A stretch of 64,000 nt of DNA from Pantoea sp. Ap-967 (lineage in GTDB: Bacteria; Pseudomonadota; Gammaproteobacteria; Pseudomonadales; Pseudomonadaceae): positions 62,001 through 126,000 of the forward strand of contig NZ_VWXK01000002.1 in assembly GCF_011752565.1 (NCBI RefSeq), given 5' to 3'. The notes beneath the pieces are model-generated. The model was not told the origin of the DNA and searched no databases. It saw only the letters and a program-made list of their open reading frames with translations. A program made the position numbers and the translations under genes. This document shows positions 7,989 through 17,713 of this stretch, piece by piece (position 1 is the first letter of the stretch; the number at the start of each line of letters is the position of its first letter).

Positions 7989-9509
7989 ATGGCGTCGATT
8001 TCTCGTTCCGGTGTCAGCCCAGTCGATGTTCCTCGCGCAGAAACAGCCAGGCCCGGTGAGCTGCCATTGAGCCCGCGCCTGTACAGTGCCGACCTGGCAC
8101 CCACACGCGCGGCCAATCGCACCTGGGGGCGCTACAGCCTCTTTGCCCTGTGGACCAACGATGTGCACAACATCGCCAACTACGCCTTCGCCATCGGCCT
8201 GTTCGCCTTGGGCCTGAGCGGCGCGCAGATCCTTGCCGCCTTCGCCCTCGGCGCCCTGGTGATCTACGGCCTGATGAACCTTTCTGGCTACATGGGCCAG
8301 AAAACCGGCCTGCCCTACCCTGTGTTGTGCCGGATCAGCTTCGGCATCCACGGCGCCCAGGTTCCGGCGCTGGTTCGCGCGGTGATCGCCATTGCCTGGT
8401 TCGGCATCCAGACCTACCTCGCCTCGGTGGTACTGCGCGTGCTGCTGACCGCCATCGCCCCCGCGCTACAGGCCTACGACCAGAACGCGATTCTTGGCTT
8501 GTCGACCCTGGGCTGGGTCACCTTCCTCGGTATCTGGTGCGTGCAAGTGGCGATTTTTGCCTATGGCATGGAGATGGTGCGCCGCTACGAGTCGCTAGCC
8601 GGGCCCGTGATCCTGGTTGCCTTCACCGCCCTGGCAGGCTGGATGTACTGGCGCTGCGGCCTGTCGATTGCCTGGTCCAGCGGCAACCCGCCCACTGGCT
8701 CGACAATGTGCCTGAAAGTGCTCGGGGCCGCGGCGCTGTGGGTGTCGCTGTACGGCTCGATGATCCTCAACTTCTGCGACTTCACGCGCAACTGCCCCGA
8801 CAAGCGCACCATCAACATGGGCAACTTCTGGGGCCTGCCGGTGAACATGCTGGGCTTTGCGCTGATCGCGGTAGTGCTTGCCGGGGCGCAGTTCAGCATC
8901 GATGGCAAGCTGGTGCAGAGCCCGACCGAGATCGTCGCGGCCATCCCGAACACGGCAGGCCTGGTACTGGCGTGCCTGGCGTTCCTGATCGTGACCGTGG
9001 CGGTGAACATCATGGCCAACTTCGTCGCCCCGGCCTTCGTGCTCACCAACCTGGCGCCGAAGCTGCTGAACTTCCGCCGCGCAGGCTTGCTCAGCGCGGC
9101 CATTGCGGTGCTGATCCTGCCTTGGCACCTGTACAACAGCCCGTCGGTGATCGTGTACTTCCTCGGCGGCCTCGGGGCGTTACTCGGGCCGCTGTACGGC
9201 ATCATCGTCACCGACTACTACCTGGTACGCCGCAGCCGGGTGAACCTGCCGCAGTTGTACAGCGAAAGCCCGGAAGCGGCCTACCACTACCGTGGCGGGG
9301 TCAACCTGCGCGCCGTGGCGGCGTTCATTCCGGCGTCGCTGATCGCCATTGTGCTGGCGCTGGTGCCGGCGTTCGACACGCTGTCGCAGTTTTCCTGGTT
9401 CTTCGGTGCGGGGCTGGGCGGGTTGATCCACTATGCCCTTGCCGACCGCCGTGCCAGGTATCTTGATGTGTCGGGCGAGGCCATCGCCGTGGACAGTGCG
9501 CAGCACTGA
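7989..9509 (+). CDS. NCS1 family nucleobase/allantoin/hydantoin permease
   Basis: 506 residues. The first membrane helix contains LFALWTNDVHNIANYAFAIG, the typical entry of nucleobase:cation symporter-1 proteins (PF02133), and later FCDFTRNCPDKR and NMGNFWGLPVNML match the conserved loop before helix eight. About 12 hydrophobic segments follow a 50-residue cytoplasmic N-terminus. Family members import cytosine, uracil, allantoin or hydantoins with Na+ or H+. I use ATG 7989 because CAGGAG sits 7 bases ahead; a TTG at 7941 in frame would lie inside the operator. The HyuB-type gene and an allantoin-pathway enzyme at 22.0 kb make hydantoin or allantoin attractive substrates, but the choice is not settled. 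Confidence 0.9.
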   Translation: MASISRSGVSPVDVPRAETARPGELPLSPRLYSADLAPTRAANRTWGRYSLFALWTNDVHNIANYAFAIGLFALGLSGAQILAAFALGALVIYGLMNLSGYMGQKTGLPYPVLCRISFGIHGAQVPALVRAVIAIAWFGIQTYLASVVLRVLLTAIAPALQAYDQNAILGLSTLGWVTFLGIWCVQVAIFAYGMEMVRRYESLAGPVILVAFTALAGWMYWRCGLSIAWSSGNPPTGSTMCLKVLGAAALWVSLYGSMILNFCDFTRNCPDKRTINMGNFWGLPVNMLGFALIAVVLAGAQFSIDGKLVQSPTEIVAAIPNTAGLVLACLAFLIVTVAVNIMANFVAPAFVLTNLAPKLLNFRRAGLLSAAIAVLILPWHLYNSPSVIVYFLGGLGALLGPLYGIIVTDYYLVRRSRVNLPQLYSESPEAAYHYRGGVNLRAVAAFIPASLIAIVLALVPAFDTLSQFSWFFGAGLGGLIHYALADRRARYLDVSGEAIAVDSAQH

Positions 9510-9573
9510 CACGGTGCGCGGGTGCAGGCCGGCGGCGCGCCGGTGCATGTCTTGAGGTTTGCGGGGGTGCGCA

Positions 9574-9669
9574 AATCGAGCGCCGCCCGCGCGGCGCTTC
9601 GCGAGCTGCGCTCGCTCCTACGTTTGTTTCGGGCCAGTGTTCATGTGGCCACCGCGGGCGGCGCTCGAT
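9574..9669. repeat. Composite REP-containing repeat after the response-regulator gene
   Basis: The unit begins AAATCGAGCGCCGCCCGCGC, continues with CGCTTCGCG, has a GAGCTGCGCTCGCTC REP core, and ends CGTTTGTTTCGGGCCA. A short inverted copy of its left end, CGGGCGGCGCTCGAT, lies at 9655-9669, one base before the leftward stop codon. The flanks are the same as in the large element at 37884-38147, but the REP core is of a different class. The rest of 9510-9670 holds no gene. Confidence 0.75.
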
Positions 9670-9670
9670 C

Positions 9671-10333
9671 TCATTCGAACTCCAGGCTGTACCCGACGCC
9701 GTACACCGAACGCAACGGGTCGTGGCCCGGGCTGATGGCCGTGAGCTTGCGCCGCAGGTTCTTCACATGGCTGTCGACCGTGCGGTCGGCGACCACCCGG
9801 TGGTCCTGGTAGATGTGGTTCATCAACTGGTCCCGCGACAGCACTTGGCCGGGCCGGGCCGCGAGGGCGGCAAGCATGCGAAACTCGACCGGGGTCAGCT
9901 CCATCGCCACCCCCTTGTAGCGCGCCTGAAAGGCCCGGGCATCGAGTTCCAGGCCCAGGCTCGGGGCCTGGGCGCCGCCACGGCGCAGCACGGCCTTGAC
10001 CCGGGCGACCAGCTCGCGGGGCGAAAACGGCTTGCAGATATAGTCGTCGGCGCCCAGCTCCAGGCCCAGCAAGCGGTCGATCTCGTCAACCCGGGCCGTC
10101 ATCATGATCAACGGCATATGGCTGAAGCCGCGCAGCTCGCGGCAGATATCCAGGCCATCGCGGCCGGGCAGCATCAGGTCGAGCAGTACCAGGTCGTAAT
10201 GGTTCTGGCGAATGGCCGGAATCACCGCCAGGCCATCGGCCAGGTGCTCGACCGTGTAACCGCCCGCGCGCAGGTAGTCGCCCACCAGGGCGGCGAGTTT
10301 GGGTTCATCTTCCACCAACAAAATCTGGCTCAT
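9671..10333 (-). CDS. baeR: OmpR-family response regulator, BaeR-like
   Basis: 220 residues. The receiver domain has VEDE (7-10), the phospho-acceptor Asp52 in LLDLMLPG and Lys101 in ICKPFSPREL; the winged-helix output domain carries LTPVEFRML and DRTVDSHVKNLRRKL. The match to E. coli BaeR is close along the whole length, including RLLGLELGADDYICKP. The start ATG overlaps the stop of the sensor kinase gene (ATGA at 10330-10333), so the two are translated together. BaeSR responds to envelope stress and toxic compounds and turns on RND pumps; here an RND operon lies across the shared promoter region. Some paralogue of the ParRS or AmgRS type is possible but less likely. Confidence 0.88.
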   Translation of the reverse strand: MSQILLVEDEPKLAALVGDYLRAGGYTVEHLADGLAVIPAIRQNHYDLVLLDLMLPGRDGLDICRELRGFSHMPLIMMTARVDEIDRLLGLELGADDYICKPFSPRELVARVKAVLRRGGAQAPSLGLELDARAFQARYKGVAMELTPVEFRMLAALAARPGQVLSRDQLMNHIYQDHRVVADRTVDSHVKNLRRKLTAISPGHDPLRSVYGVGYSLEFE

Positions 10334-11724
10334 GCATCCTCCCCAGCGGCCGGCAAGGCCAGTTCCAGCAGCAACCCGCCCAGCGCCGATGCCTTGGCCG
10401 TGAGCTTGCCGCCGTGCACCTCGGCAATGCCCCGGCAGATCGCCAGGCCCAGGCCGGTGCCGCCGCTGGCGCGGTTGCGCGAGCGCTCGGCGCGGTAGAA
10501 ACGCTCGAACAGGCGGGCCAGCGACGCGCTGTCGACGCCGGGCGCGGTGTCCTCGCACTGCACCCGCACCTGGTCGCCTTCCTGGAAGGCGCGCAACACA
10601 GTATGGCCACCCGCATCGGTGTAACGGCGGCTGTTTTCCAACAGATTGTGCAGCAACTGGCCGAGGCGCGATTCATCGCCCATCACCCACAGCGGTTGCC
10701 CCGGCAATTCCAGGCGCAGCGCCAGGCCAAGCTCGGCGAAGCTGGCGGCGAACGCATCGGCGACCACCGGCAACAGCACCTGCAGGTCGATGCGCTCGCG
10801 CCGGTACGTCGGGCCACCCACCTCGGCCAGGGACAGGTCGAACAGGTCGTCCACCAGCTTGCTCAGGGCGCCCACTTCGCCCTGCAGCGAACGCAGGGTA
10901 TTGCCGTCCAAGGGGCGAATGCCGTCTTCCATCGCTTCCAGTTCAGCGCGCATCACCGCCAGTGGCGTGCGCAGCTCGTGGGAGATATCGGCCATGAAGT
11001 CGCGGCGCATGCGTTCGTTGCTGGCCAGGGTGGCGGCCATGCGATTGAAGTCGCCAGCCAACTGCCCGGCCTCATCGGCCGAGCGCACGGGCAGCTGGAT
11101 GGCGTAGTCACCCGCCGCCAGGCGGTGGGTGGCGCTGGCCACCTCGCGAATCGGCCGCAACAGCGCCCGGCTTAGCCACCAGGCGATTACCGCCGTGGCC
11201 AGCAGGCAGGCCAGGCCGATCAGCAGGCTGGAACGCAGCTGGTTGAGCTGGAAGCGCCGGTCGCCCACGCTGGTCACCGATTGCAGGGGCGCCAGGGCCA
11301 TCCAGCCGACCACCTGGCCCTGGTGGTGAATCGGGCGCAGCAACATGTCGCTGCTCGCCGCCTGGTAGCCAATGATCGGCCGGTGGTCGGCATCGAGCAG
11401 GGCAAAACGGACGAAGGCACCGGTGAGGTCGGACACCGTCAGCAGGCTGGGGTCGAAAGTTTTGTCGGGCTGGGCATCGTCCGGGCGCAGCAACTCGAAC
11501 CATTGGTCCTTGTCCTGGCGAATGAACTCCCAGCTGCCATGGCGGGCATAGGCCTGCTCGACCCGCGGCACGATGCGCTCCATGCGCTCCTCGCCTTGCT
11601 GGTTGAGGTAGCCCAGAAAGCCGTATTTCAGGCTCACATAGGCGGCGAACACCATGCCCAGCACGGCGAACGCGCACACCGCGAGCATGGCGAGGAAAAA
11701 CTTGCGGGAAAGGCTGACTCTCAT
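10330..11724 (-). CDS. baeS: Sensor histidine kinase, BaeS-like
   Basis: 464 residues. Membrane segments at about 8-30 and 166-186 enclose a periplasmic sensor of some 130 residues. HAMP follows (RALLRPIREVASATHRL), then the phospho-accepting His249 in DISHELRTPLAV and an ATPase domain with LGQLLHNLLENSRRYT and GGTGLGLAI. The kinase passes phosphate to the BaeR-like regulator encoded 4 bases inside its 3' end. I place the start at ATG 11724, because the hydrophobic first helix begins there and the longer open frame would run across the divergent promoter. The RND genes begin 151 bases away in the other direction, so signal, regulator and pump form one unit. Confidence 0.9.
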   Translation of the reverse strand: MRVSLSRKFFLAMLAVCAFAVLGMVFAAYVSLKYGFLGYLNQQGEERMERIVPRVEQAYARHGSWEFIRQDKDQWFELLRPDDAQPDKTFDPSLLTVSDLTGAFVRFALLDADHRPIIGYQAASSDMLLRPIHHQGQVVGWMALAPLQSVTSVGDRRFQLNQLRSSLLIGLACLLATAVIAWWLSRALLRPIREVASATHRLAAGDYAIQLPVRSADEAGQLAGDFNRMAATLASNERMRRDFMADISHELRTPLAVMRAELEAMEDGIRPLDGNTLRSLQGEVGALSKLVDDLFDLSLAEVGGPTYRRERIDLQVLLPVVADAFAASFAELGLALRLELPGQPLWVMGDESRLGQLLHNLLENSRRYTDAGGHTVLRAFQEGDQVRVQCEDTAPGVDSASLARLFERFYRAERSRNRASGGTGLGLAICRGIAEVHGGKLTAKASALGGLLLELALPAAGEDA

Positions 11725-11808
11725 GGCACCGCCGGCACGCTGAACAGGCCGCCATTGAAACCCGCAGGCCCCCTGCCTGCAAGGTAGGCCGGGCAAACTC
11801 CATGCTTT

Positions 11809-11828
11809 CTGCACAATGGCTGCACAAT
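11809..11828. promoter_or_regulatory. Tandem CTGCACAAT repeats, probable BaeR-type operator
   Basis: CTGCACAAT occurs at 11809-11817 and again at 11820-11828, identical and exactly 11 bases apart. Direct repeats one helical turn apart are the normal binding geometry of OmpR/PhoB-family regulators. The site lies 48 bases before the adaptor ATG and about 85 bases before the kinase ATG, so it could control both directions. Confidence 0.6.
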
Positions 11829-11875
11829 TGCCAAGCAGGCTTGGGCCATCGAAATCCATCGGCTCGGAGCCTGCG

Positions 11876-13072
11876 ATGCCTACTTTATTCCACTCGTTGA
11901 TGTTTGCCCGTTCGCCCCTGGCCCGCGCCCTGCTGCTTGGCGCCGGCCTGCTGGTGATCGGCGGTTGCCGCGAGGCCGAAACCGCCGACGCAGCGCCGCC
12001 GCTCCAGGAAGTGGCGGTGTACGAGGTGACCACCGCCGCCCAGGCGCTGACCACCACCCTGCCCGGCCGCGCCACGGCGCACCTGGTGGCCGAGATTCGC
12101 CCGCAGGTGGGCGGCATCATCCAGAAACGCCTGTTCAACGAGGGCGACACGGTCAAGGCCGGCCAGGCCCTGTACCAGATCGACCCGCAGCCCTACCAGG
12201 CGGCGCTGGCCCAGGCCCAGGCCACGGTCAGCTCGGCCCGCGCCACGCTCAAGGCTGCCGAGCTCAAGGCCAAGCGCGATGCACAGCTGGTGAAGATCGA
12301 CGCCATCAGCGCCGAAAGCAATGAAAGCGCCCAGGCCTCGCTGCTCGAAGCCCAGGCCAGCCTGCAATCGGCGCTGGCCGCGCAGCACACCGCACAGATC
12401 AACCTCGACTACACCCGCATCACCGCGCCGATCGATGGCCGCAGTGCCACCTCCTCGGTCACCCCGGGCGCGCTGGTAACCGCCGAGCAGACCACGGCGC
12501 TGACCACCGTGCAGCAACTGGACCCGATCTACGTCGACTTCACCCAGCCCAGCAGCACGCTGCTGCGCTTCAAGCGCGAACTGGCCGAAGGCAAGCTGGC
12601 CAGGAGCGGGCAGCAAGACGCTGCGCGCATCAGCCTGGAGCTGGAGGACGGCAGCACCTATGCCCACGCCGGCACCCTGACCTTCAACGGCGTAAGCGTT
12701 GACGAAAGCACCGGCAGCGTCACCTTCCGCGCCGTGGTGCCCAACCCCGACGGCCTGCTGATGCCGGGCATGTACCTCAAGGCCACCGTGCAGGAAGGCG
12801 TGCAGAACGACGCCATCCTGGTGCCGCAGCAGGCCGTGAGCCGCGACGAGCGCGGCGACGCCACCGCCCTGGTGGTGGTTGACGGCAAGGTGCAGCAGCG
12901 CGAACTGACCCTGGCCCGTGCGCTGGGCAACCGCTGGTGGGTCAGCCAGGGCCTGGCCGCCGGTGACCAGGTGATCGTCCAGGGCCTGCAGAAGGTGCGC
13001 GTCGGTCAGCAGGTGCAGATTCAGGCACAGGCTCAGGGCAGCGCCCTCACCGCCATCAACGACAGTCACTGA
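11876..13072 (+). CDS. RND efflux periplasmic adaptor (membrane fusion lipoprotein)
   Basis: 398 residues. The signal ends in LVIGGC, a lipobox, so the protein is anchored in the inner membrane by its N-terminal Cys and sits in the periplasm. The lipoyl/barrel-sandwich part reads [20 protein letters not shown], the alpha-hairpin follows at about 95-180 ([20 protein letters not shown]), and ARGDA-like and [13 protein letters not shown] strands make the beta-barrel. It links the RND pump to the outer-membrane channel, as AcrA/MexA/TtgA do. The ATG at 11876 follows CGGAGCCTGCG; an earlier in-frame ATG at 11816 overlaps the tandem operator and would spoil the signal. The pump gene begins 10 bases after the stop. 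Confidence 0.93.
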   Translation: MPTLFHSLMFARSPLARALLLGAGLLVIGGCREAETADAAPPLQEVAVYEVTTAAQALTTTLPGRATAHLVAEIRPQVGGIIQKRLFNEGDTVKAGQALYQIDPQPYQAALAQAQATVSSARATLKAAELKAKRDAQLVKIDAISAESNESAQASLLEAQASLQSALAAQHTAQINLDYTRITAPIDGRSATSSVTPGALVTAEQTTALTTVQQLDPIYVDFTQPSSTLLRFKRELAEGKLARSGQQDAARISLELEDGSTYAHAGTLTFNGVSVDESTGSVTFRAVVPNPDGLLMPGMYLKATVQEGVQNDAILVPQQAVSRDERGDATALVVVDGKVQQRELTLARALGNRWWVSQGLAAGDQVIVQGLQKVRVGQQVQIQAQAQGSALTAINDSH

Positions 13073-13082
13073 GGCGTATTAC

Positions 13083-16000
13083 ATGGCACGTTTCTTCATC
13101 GACCGGCCGATTTTCGCCTGGGTCATCGCCATTCTGGTGATGCTTGGTGGCGGCCTGGCCATCTTCCAGCTGCCGCTGGCCCAGTACCCCAACATCGCGC
13201 CGCCGCAGATCAGCCTCAGCGCCACCTACACCGGCGCCTCGGCCAAAACCATGGAAGACTCGGTAACCCAGGTGATCGAGCAGCAGATGACCGGCCTCGA
13301 CGGCCTGACCTACATGTCGTCGAGCAGCAGTTCGTCGGGCAGTGCCAAGGTCACCCTGACCTTCGCCGCCGGCACCGACATCAACACCGCGCAGATGCTG
13401 GTGCAAACCAAACTGGAGCAGGCCAAGGCGCGCCTGCCCGACAGCGTGCAGCAGCAAGGCATCGAGATTCACAACTCGGCCAGCGACTTCCTGATCATCG
13501 TTTCCCTGGTGTCGGACAACCCCGATGTCAGCGCCACCGATATCAGCGACTTCATTTCCAGCACCCTGTATGACCAGATCAGCCGGGTCAGTGGCGTGGG
13601 CCAGGTCACCACCCTGGGTTCGAGCTATGCCATGCGGATCTGGCTCGACCCAGACAAACTCAAGCAGTACGCACTGATGCCCTCGGACGTGAGCAGCGCG
13701 CTCGAAGCGCAGAACGTCGACACCTCGGCCGGCCAGTTGGGCGCCCTGCCCGCCCGCGCCGGGCAGCAGCTCAACGCCACCATCAACGCCCGCAGCAAGC
13801 TGCAGACCGCCGCGCAGTTCCGCGACCTGGTGCTCAAGCACAACAGCGCCGGCGCCGTGGTGACCTTGGCCGATGTGGCCCGGGTGGAGCTGGGCAGCGA
13901 AAGCTACGACGTGGTCGCCGAGCACAATGGCCGGCCCTCGGGCGGGCTGGCGGTGAGCCTGGCCACCGGCGCCAACGCCCTGGACGTGTCCGAGGCGGTG
14001 CAGGCCAAGCTGGCCAAGCTTGAGCAGTTCTTCCCCAGCAAGCTGCAGTTGCGCAGCGAAGTGGCCTACAACACCGCGCCGTTCGTGAAGATCTCCATTG
14101 AGGAAGTGGTCAAGACCCTGTTCGAGGCCATCGTCCTGGTGGTGCTGATCATGTACCTGTTCATGCAGAACCTGCGCGCCACGCTGATTCCGGCGATTGC
14201 CGTACCGGTCGTACTGCTTGGTACGTTTGGTGTACTGGCCATGCTCGGTTACTCGATCAACACCTTGACCATGTTCGGCATGGTGCTGGCCATCGGCTTG
14301 CTGGTGGACGACGCCATCGTGGTGGTGGAGAACGTGGAACGGATCATGGCCGAAAAAGGCCTGGCGCCCCGGGAAGCCACACGCCAGTCGATGGGTGAAA
14401 TCAGCGGCGCGCTGATCGGCATTGCCGTGGTGCTCTCGGCGGTGTTCGTGCCCATGGCCTTCTTCGGCGGCTCCACCGGGGTGATCTACCGGCAGTTTTC
14501 GGTCACCCTGGTGGCGGCCATGGCCTTGTCGGTACTGGTGGCCATGACCCTGACCCCGGCCCTGTGCGCCACCCTGCTCAAGCCGGTGGCCCAGCATGGT
14601 ACGCCGCGCAAAGGCTTCTTCGGTTGGTTCAACCGCCACTTCGAGCGCACCGCCGAGCGCTACCAGGGCGCCGTCGGCCAGGTGCTGGCGCGCCCCCTGC
14701 GTGCGCTGCTGGTGTACGCCTTGGTACTCGGTGGCGTGGCGTTGATGTTCCACAAGCTGCCCAGCGCATTCTTGCCCGAAGAAGACCAGGGCATGCTGAT
14801 GATGCAGATGACCCTGCCGGTCGGCGGCACCGACGAGCGCCTGCAGGCGGTCAGCCGCCAGGTGCAGGACTACATGCTGCAGCAGCCGGAAGTGGACTCG
14901 ATCCTGACCGTGCGCGGCCTGGGCAACGGTGGCAACGCGCAGAACTCCGGGCGCGGCTTCATCAAGCTCAAGGACTGGAGCGCGCGCCAGGGCGAGGCGC
15001 ACAGTGCGGCCGCCGTGGCGCAACGCGCCAACCGGGCACTGTCGAGCATCCTCGACGCCAATGTGTTCGTCATCGCCCCGCCGGCGATCCAGGGCCTGGG
15101 CCAGAGCTCCGGCTTCGATGTGCAACTGCAGGACCTGGCAGGCCTGGGCCATGCCGAACTGCTGAAGGCACGCGATCAGTTCATCGCCCTGGCCGCCAAG
15201 GACCCGCGCCTGGCCAACGTGCGCGCCCAGGGCCTGGAGGACACCCCGCAGCTGGACGTTGCCATCGACGACCGCAAGGCCGGGGCCATGGGTGTTTCGG
15301 CCAGCGACATCAACAGCACCCTGAGCACGGTGATGGGCGGCAGCTACGTCAACGACTTCATCGATGCCGGGCGGGTAAAGAAGGTTTACCTGCAGGGCGA
15401 AGCCGACAAACGCATGCAAGCCGAGGACATCGGTGCCTGGTACGTACGCAACGACAGCGACGCCATGGTGCCGCTGTCGGCCTTCACCAGCACCTCGTGG
15501 AGCACCGCCTCGCCGCTGCTGGAACGCTATAACGGCTTCGGCGCCTATGAACTGGTCGGCGAGCCTGCCGCCGGGGTGAGCTCCGGCGATGCCATGGCCG
15601 CGGTGGAGCAGATCATGGGCCAGTTGCCCGAGGGCGTCGGCTATGCCTGGACCGGGCAGTCGTACCAGGAGCGCCTGGCCGGTAACCAGGCCCCCCTGTT
15701 GTACGCCATTTCGATTCTGTTCGTGTTCCTGTGCCTGGCGGCCTTGTACGAAAGCTGGTCAGTGCCGTTCGCGGTGATGCTGGTGGTGCCGGTGGGCATC
15801 CTCGGCGCGCTGCTGCTGACCGGGCTGCGCGGGCTGGCCAACGACGTGTACTTCCAGGTCGGCCTGCTGACCACGGTGGGCCTGGCGGCGAAGAACGCGA
15901 TCCTGATCGTCGAGTTCGCCAAGGAAGGCTACGAGCGCGGCCAGGACCTGCTTAGCGCCACCCTCGAAGCCGTGCGCATCCGCCTGCGCCCGGTGCTGAT

Positions 16001-16214
16001 GACGTCGCTGGCGTTCATTCTCGGGGTGCTGCCGCTGGCCCTGAGCAGCGGCGCCGGTGCCGGCGGGCGCCAGGCCATCGGCACCGGCGTGCTGGGCGGC
16101 ATGCTGGCTGCCACGCTGCTGGGCCTGTTCTTCATTCCCTTGTTCTACGTGCTGGTGCAGCGCCTGGCCGGCCGCCGTGCTACCCGCGCCGATACCGTTG
16201 CAGGAGAAGCCTGA
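13083..16214 (+). CDS. RND efflux pump, HAE1 family (AcrB/MexB-like)
   Basis: 1,043 residues, the standard length. The N-terminus [20 protein letters not shown] is diagnostic of AcrB-type pumps. The proton-relay pair Asp409-Asp410 lies in [16 protein letters not shown] in the fourth membrane helix, and two large periplasmic loops separate helices 1-2 and 7-8. The second half ends with the GxxLP-type segment [18 protein letters not shown]. The pump takes drugs, solvents or detergents from the periplasm and inner membrane and pushes them through the OprM-like channel. Its stop codon shares one base with the start of the channel gene (TGATG), so all three parts are co-translated. The long Ser run [14 protein letters not shown] near residue 80 is normal in the family. 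Confidence 0.97.
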   Translation: MARFFIDRPIFAWVIAILVMLGGGLAIFQLPLAQYPNIAPPQISLSATYTGASAKTMEDSVTQVIEQQMTGLDGLTYMSSSSSSSGSAKVTLTFAAGTDINTAQMLVQTKLEQAKARLPDSVQQQGIEIHNSASDFLIIVSLVSDNPDVSATDISDFISSTLYDQISRVSGVGQVTTLGSSYAMRIWLDPDKLKQYALMPSDVSSALEAQNVDTSAGQLGALPARAGQQLNATINARSKLQTAAQFRDLVLKHNSAGAVVTLADVARVELGSESYDVVAEHNGRPSGGLAVSLATGANALDVSEAVQAKLAKLEQFFPSKLQLRSEVAYNTAPFVKISIEEVVKTLFEAIVLVVLIMYLFMQNLRATLIPAIAVPVVLLGTFGVLAMLGYSINTLTMFGMVLAIGLLVDDAIVVVENVERIMAEKGLAPREATRQSMGEISGALIGIAVVLSAVFVPMAFFGGSTGVIYRQFSVTLVAAMALSVLVAMTLTPALCATLLKPVAQHGTPRKGFFGWFNRHFERTAERYQGAVGQVLARPLRALLVYALVLGGVALMFHKLPSAFLPEEDQGMLMMQMTLPVGGTDERLQAVSRQVQDYMLQQPEVDSILTVRGLGNGGNAQNSGRGFIKLKDWSARQGEAHSAAAVAQRANRALSSILDANVFVIAPPAIQGLGQSSGFDVQLQDLAGLGHAELLKARDQFIALAAKDPRLANVRAQGLEDTPQLDVAIDDRKAGAMGVSASDINSTLSTVMGGSYVNDFIDAGRVKKVYLQGEADKRMQAEDIGAWYVRNDSDAMVPLSAFTSTSWSTASPLLERYNGFGAYELVGEPAAGVSSGDAMAAVEQIMGQLPEGVGYAWTGQSYQERLAGNQAPLLYAISILFVFLCLAALYESWSVPFAVMLVVPVGILGALLLTGLRGLANDVYFQVGLLTTVGLAAKNAILIVEFAKEGYERGQDLLSATLEAVRIRLRPVLMTSLAFILGVLPLALSSGAGAGGRQAIGTGVLGGMLAATLLGLFFIPLFYVLVQRLAGRRATRADTVAGEA

Positions 16215-17596
16215 TGCGCTTGACCCCACTTATTCTGGCGCTGGCCCTGGGCGGCTGCGTCAACCTTGCCCCCGACTACCAGCGCCCGGCGGCGCCGGTG
16301 GCCGAGCAGTGGCCTGGCAGCAACGCCAGTGCCGCCAGCAGCACCACCCAGGTCGACATCGCCTGGCAAACCCTGTTCGTCGACAGCCGCCTGCGCGACA
16401 CCGTCGCCCAGGCCCTGGCCAACAACCGCGACCTGCGGGTGGCCGCGCTGAATGTCGAATACCAGCGTGCCCAGTACCGCATCCAGCGCGCCGCGCTGTT
16501 CCCGGCGCTGTCGGCCAGCGCCGACGGCACCCGCCAGCGGGCGCTGTCCAACGGCAGCACCACGGTCAGCAGCCAGTACAGCGTGGGCCTGGGCATCAGC
16601 AGCTATGAAGTGGACCTGTTCGGGCGCCTGGGCAACCTCAAGGATGCGGCGCTGGAGCAGTACCTGTCGCTGGAGCAAACCCGCCGCAGCACGCAGTTGA
16701 GCCTGGTGGCCGAAGTGGCCAGTGCGTGGATGACCTTGGCCGCCGACCAGCAACTGCTCAAGCTGGCCAACGACACCTATGCCAGCCAGCAGAAAACCTA
16801 TGCCCTGGTGCAGCAGAGCCATGGCCTTGGCGGCGAGTCCGGGGTCAGCCTGGCCCAGGCGCGCAGCACGGTCGAGTCGGCCCGGGCCGATGCGGCCAAC
16901 TACCAGGGCCAAGTGGAGCAAGACCGCAATGCCCTGGAGCTGTTGGTTGGCCAGCGCCTGGACGACAGCCTGCTGCCGGGCCAGAACCCGCTCGACAGCA
17001 CCCTGCTGGTCAGCGTGCCGGCCGGCTTGCCCTCGACCTTGCTACAACGCCGCCCCGACGTGCTGGCGGCCGAGCACACGCTGAAGGCGGCCAATGCCGA
17101 TATTGGCGCTGCGCGCGCGGCGTTCTTCCCAAGCGTCACCCTTACCGCCAGTGGCGGCAGCGCCAGCAGCGCGCTGTCGGGGTTGTTCAAGGGCGGCAGC
17201 GGTGCCTGGAGCTTCGCCCCATCGGTCAACCTGCCGATCTTCAACGCCGGCAGCAACCGCGCAAGCCTGGATGCCGCCAAGGTCACCCGCGACATCGACG
17301 TGGCCAGCTACGAAAAAGCCCTGCAGACCGCCTTCAGCGAAGTGGCCGATGCCCTGTCGGTGCGCGCCCACATCAACGAACGGCTCGATGCCCAGCGCAA
17401 CCTGACCGAGGCCACCCGCACCAGCTACACCCTGTCGCTGGCGTTGTACAAGCAGGGCTCGGACAGCTTCCTCGACGTGCTTGATGCACAGCGCTCGCTG
17501 TATTCGGCCCAGCAGTCGCTGATCAGCCTGCAACTGGCCGAGCAGGTCAACCGGGTGACCCTGTACAAGGCCCTGGGGGGTGGCTGGCAGGGATAA
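16214..17596 (+). CDS. Outer-membrane efflux lipoprotein (OprM/TtgC family)
   Basis: 460 residues. The signal peptide [15 protein letters not shown] ends in a lipobox (Cys15). It is followed by APDYQRPAAPVAEQW, the typical opening of NodT-type outer-membrane factors, and by the two repeated OEP halves rich in Ala, Gln and Leu heptads. LPSTLLQRRPDVLAAEHTLK and GAARAAFFPSVTLTASGG are family signatures. Three copies form the trans-envelope tunnel for the adaptor and pump encoded just upstream. No hairpin terminator is seen; AACCGTTTTTTCAC follows the stop and contains the first half of a tandem site that may serve the next gene. Confidence 0.95.
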   Translation: MRLTPLILALALGGCVNLAPDYQRPAAPVAEQWPGSNASAASSTTQVDIAWQTLFVDSRLRDTVAQALANNRDLRVAALNVEYQRAQYRIQRAALFPALSASADGTRQRALSNGSTTVSSQYSVGLGISSYEVDLFGRLGNLKDAALEQYLSLEQTRRSTQLSLVAEVASAWMTLAADQQLLKLANDTYASQQKTYALVQQSHGLGGESGVSLAQARSTVESARADAANYQGQVEQDRNALELLVGQRLDDSLLPGQNPLDSTLLVSVPAGLPSTLLQRRPDVLAAEHTLKAANADIGAARAAFFPSVTLTASGGSASSALSGLFKGGSGAWSFAPSVNLPIFNAGSNRASLDAAKVTRDIDVASYEKALQTAFSEVADALSVRAHINERLDAQRNLTEATRTSYTLSLALYKQGSDSFLDVLDAQRSLYSAQQSLISLQLAEQVNRVTLYKALGGGWQG

Positions 17597-17603
17597 CCGT
17601 TTT

Positions 17604-17619
17604 TTCACATCCGCTTCAC
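17604..17619 (+). promoter_or_regulatory. TTCAC tandem site upstream of the histidine phosphatase gene
   Basis: TTCAC at 17604 and TTCAC at 17615 are 11 bases apart, and the left copy sits in a T-run. This is OmpR-family geometry; ColR of P. putida, which controls envelope-modifying genes, favours TTCAC-containing sites, which I recall only in outline. The site is about 95 bases before the ATG at 17714. Confidence 0.4.
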
Positions 17620-17713
17620 CGGTGCACCACAACCGCGCAGTTAAGGTGCTGGCCATTCTCGGGTGGCCCGCCGTTGCGGCCCGCCCGCTGTCTTTGGACT
17701 TCGGAGTGGCTGC

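Noticed and set aside
17630..17660. PmrA box before the Ais-like gene
   Set aside because: Only one TTAAG-like half is present; the second half at the proper spacing is missing.
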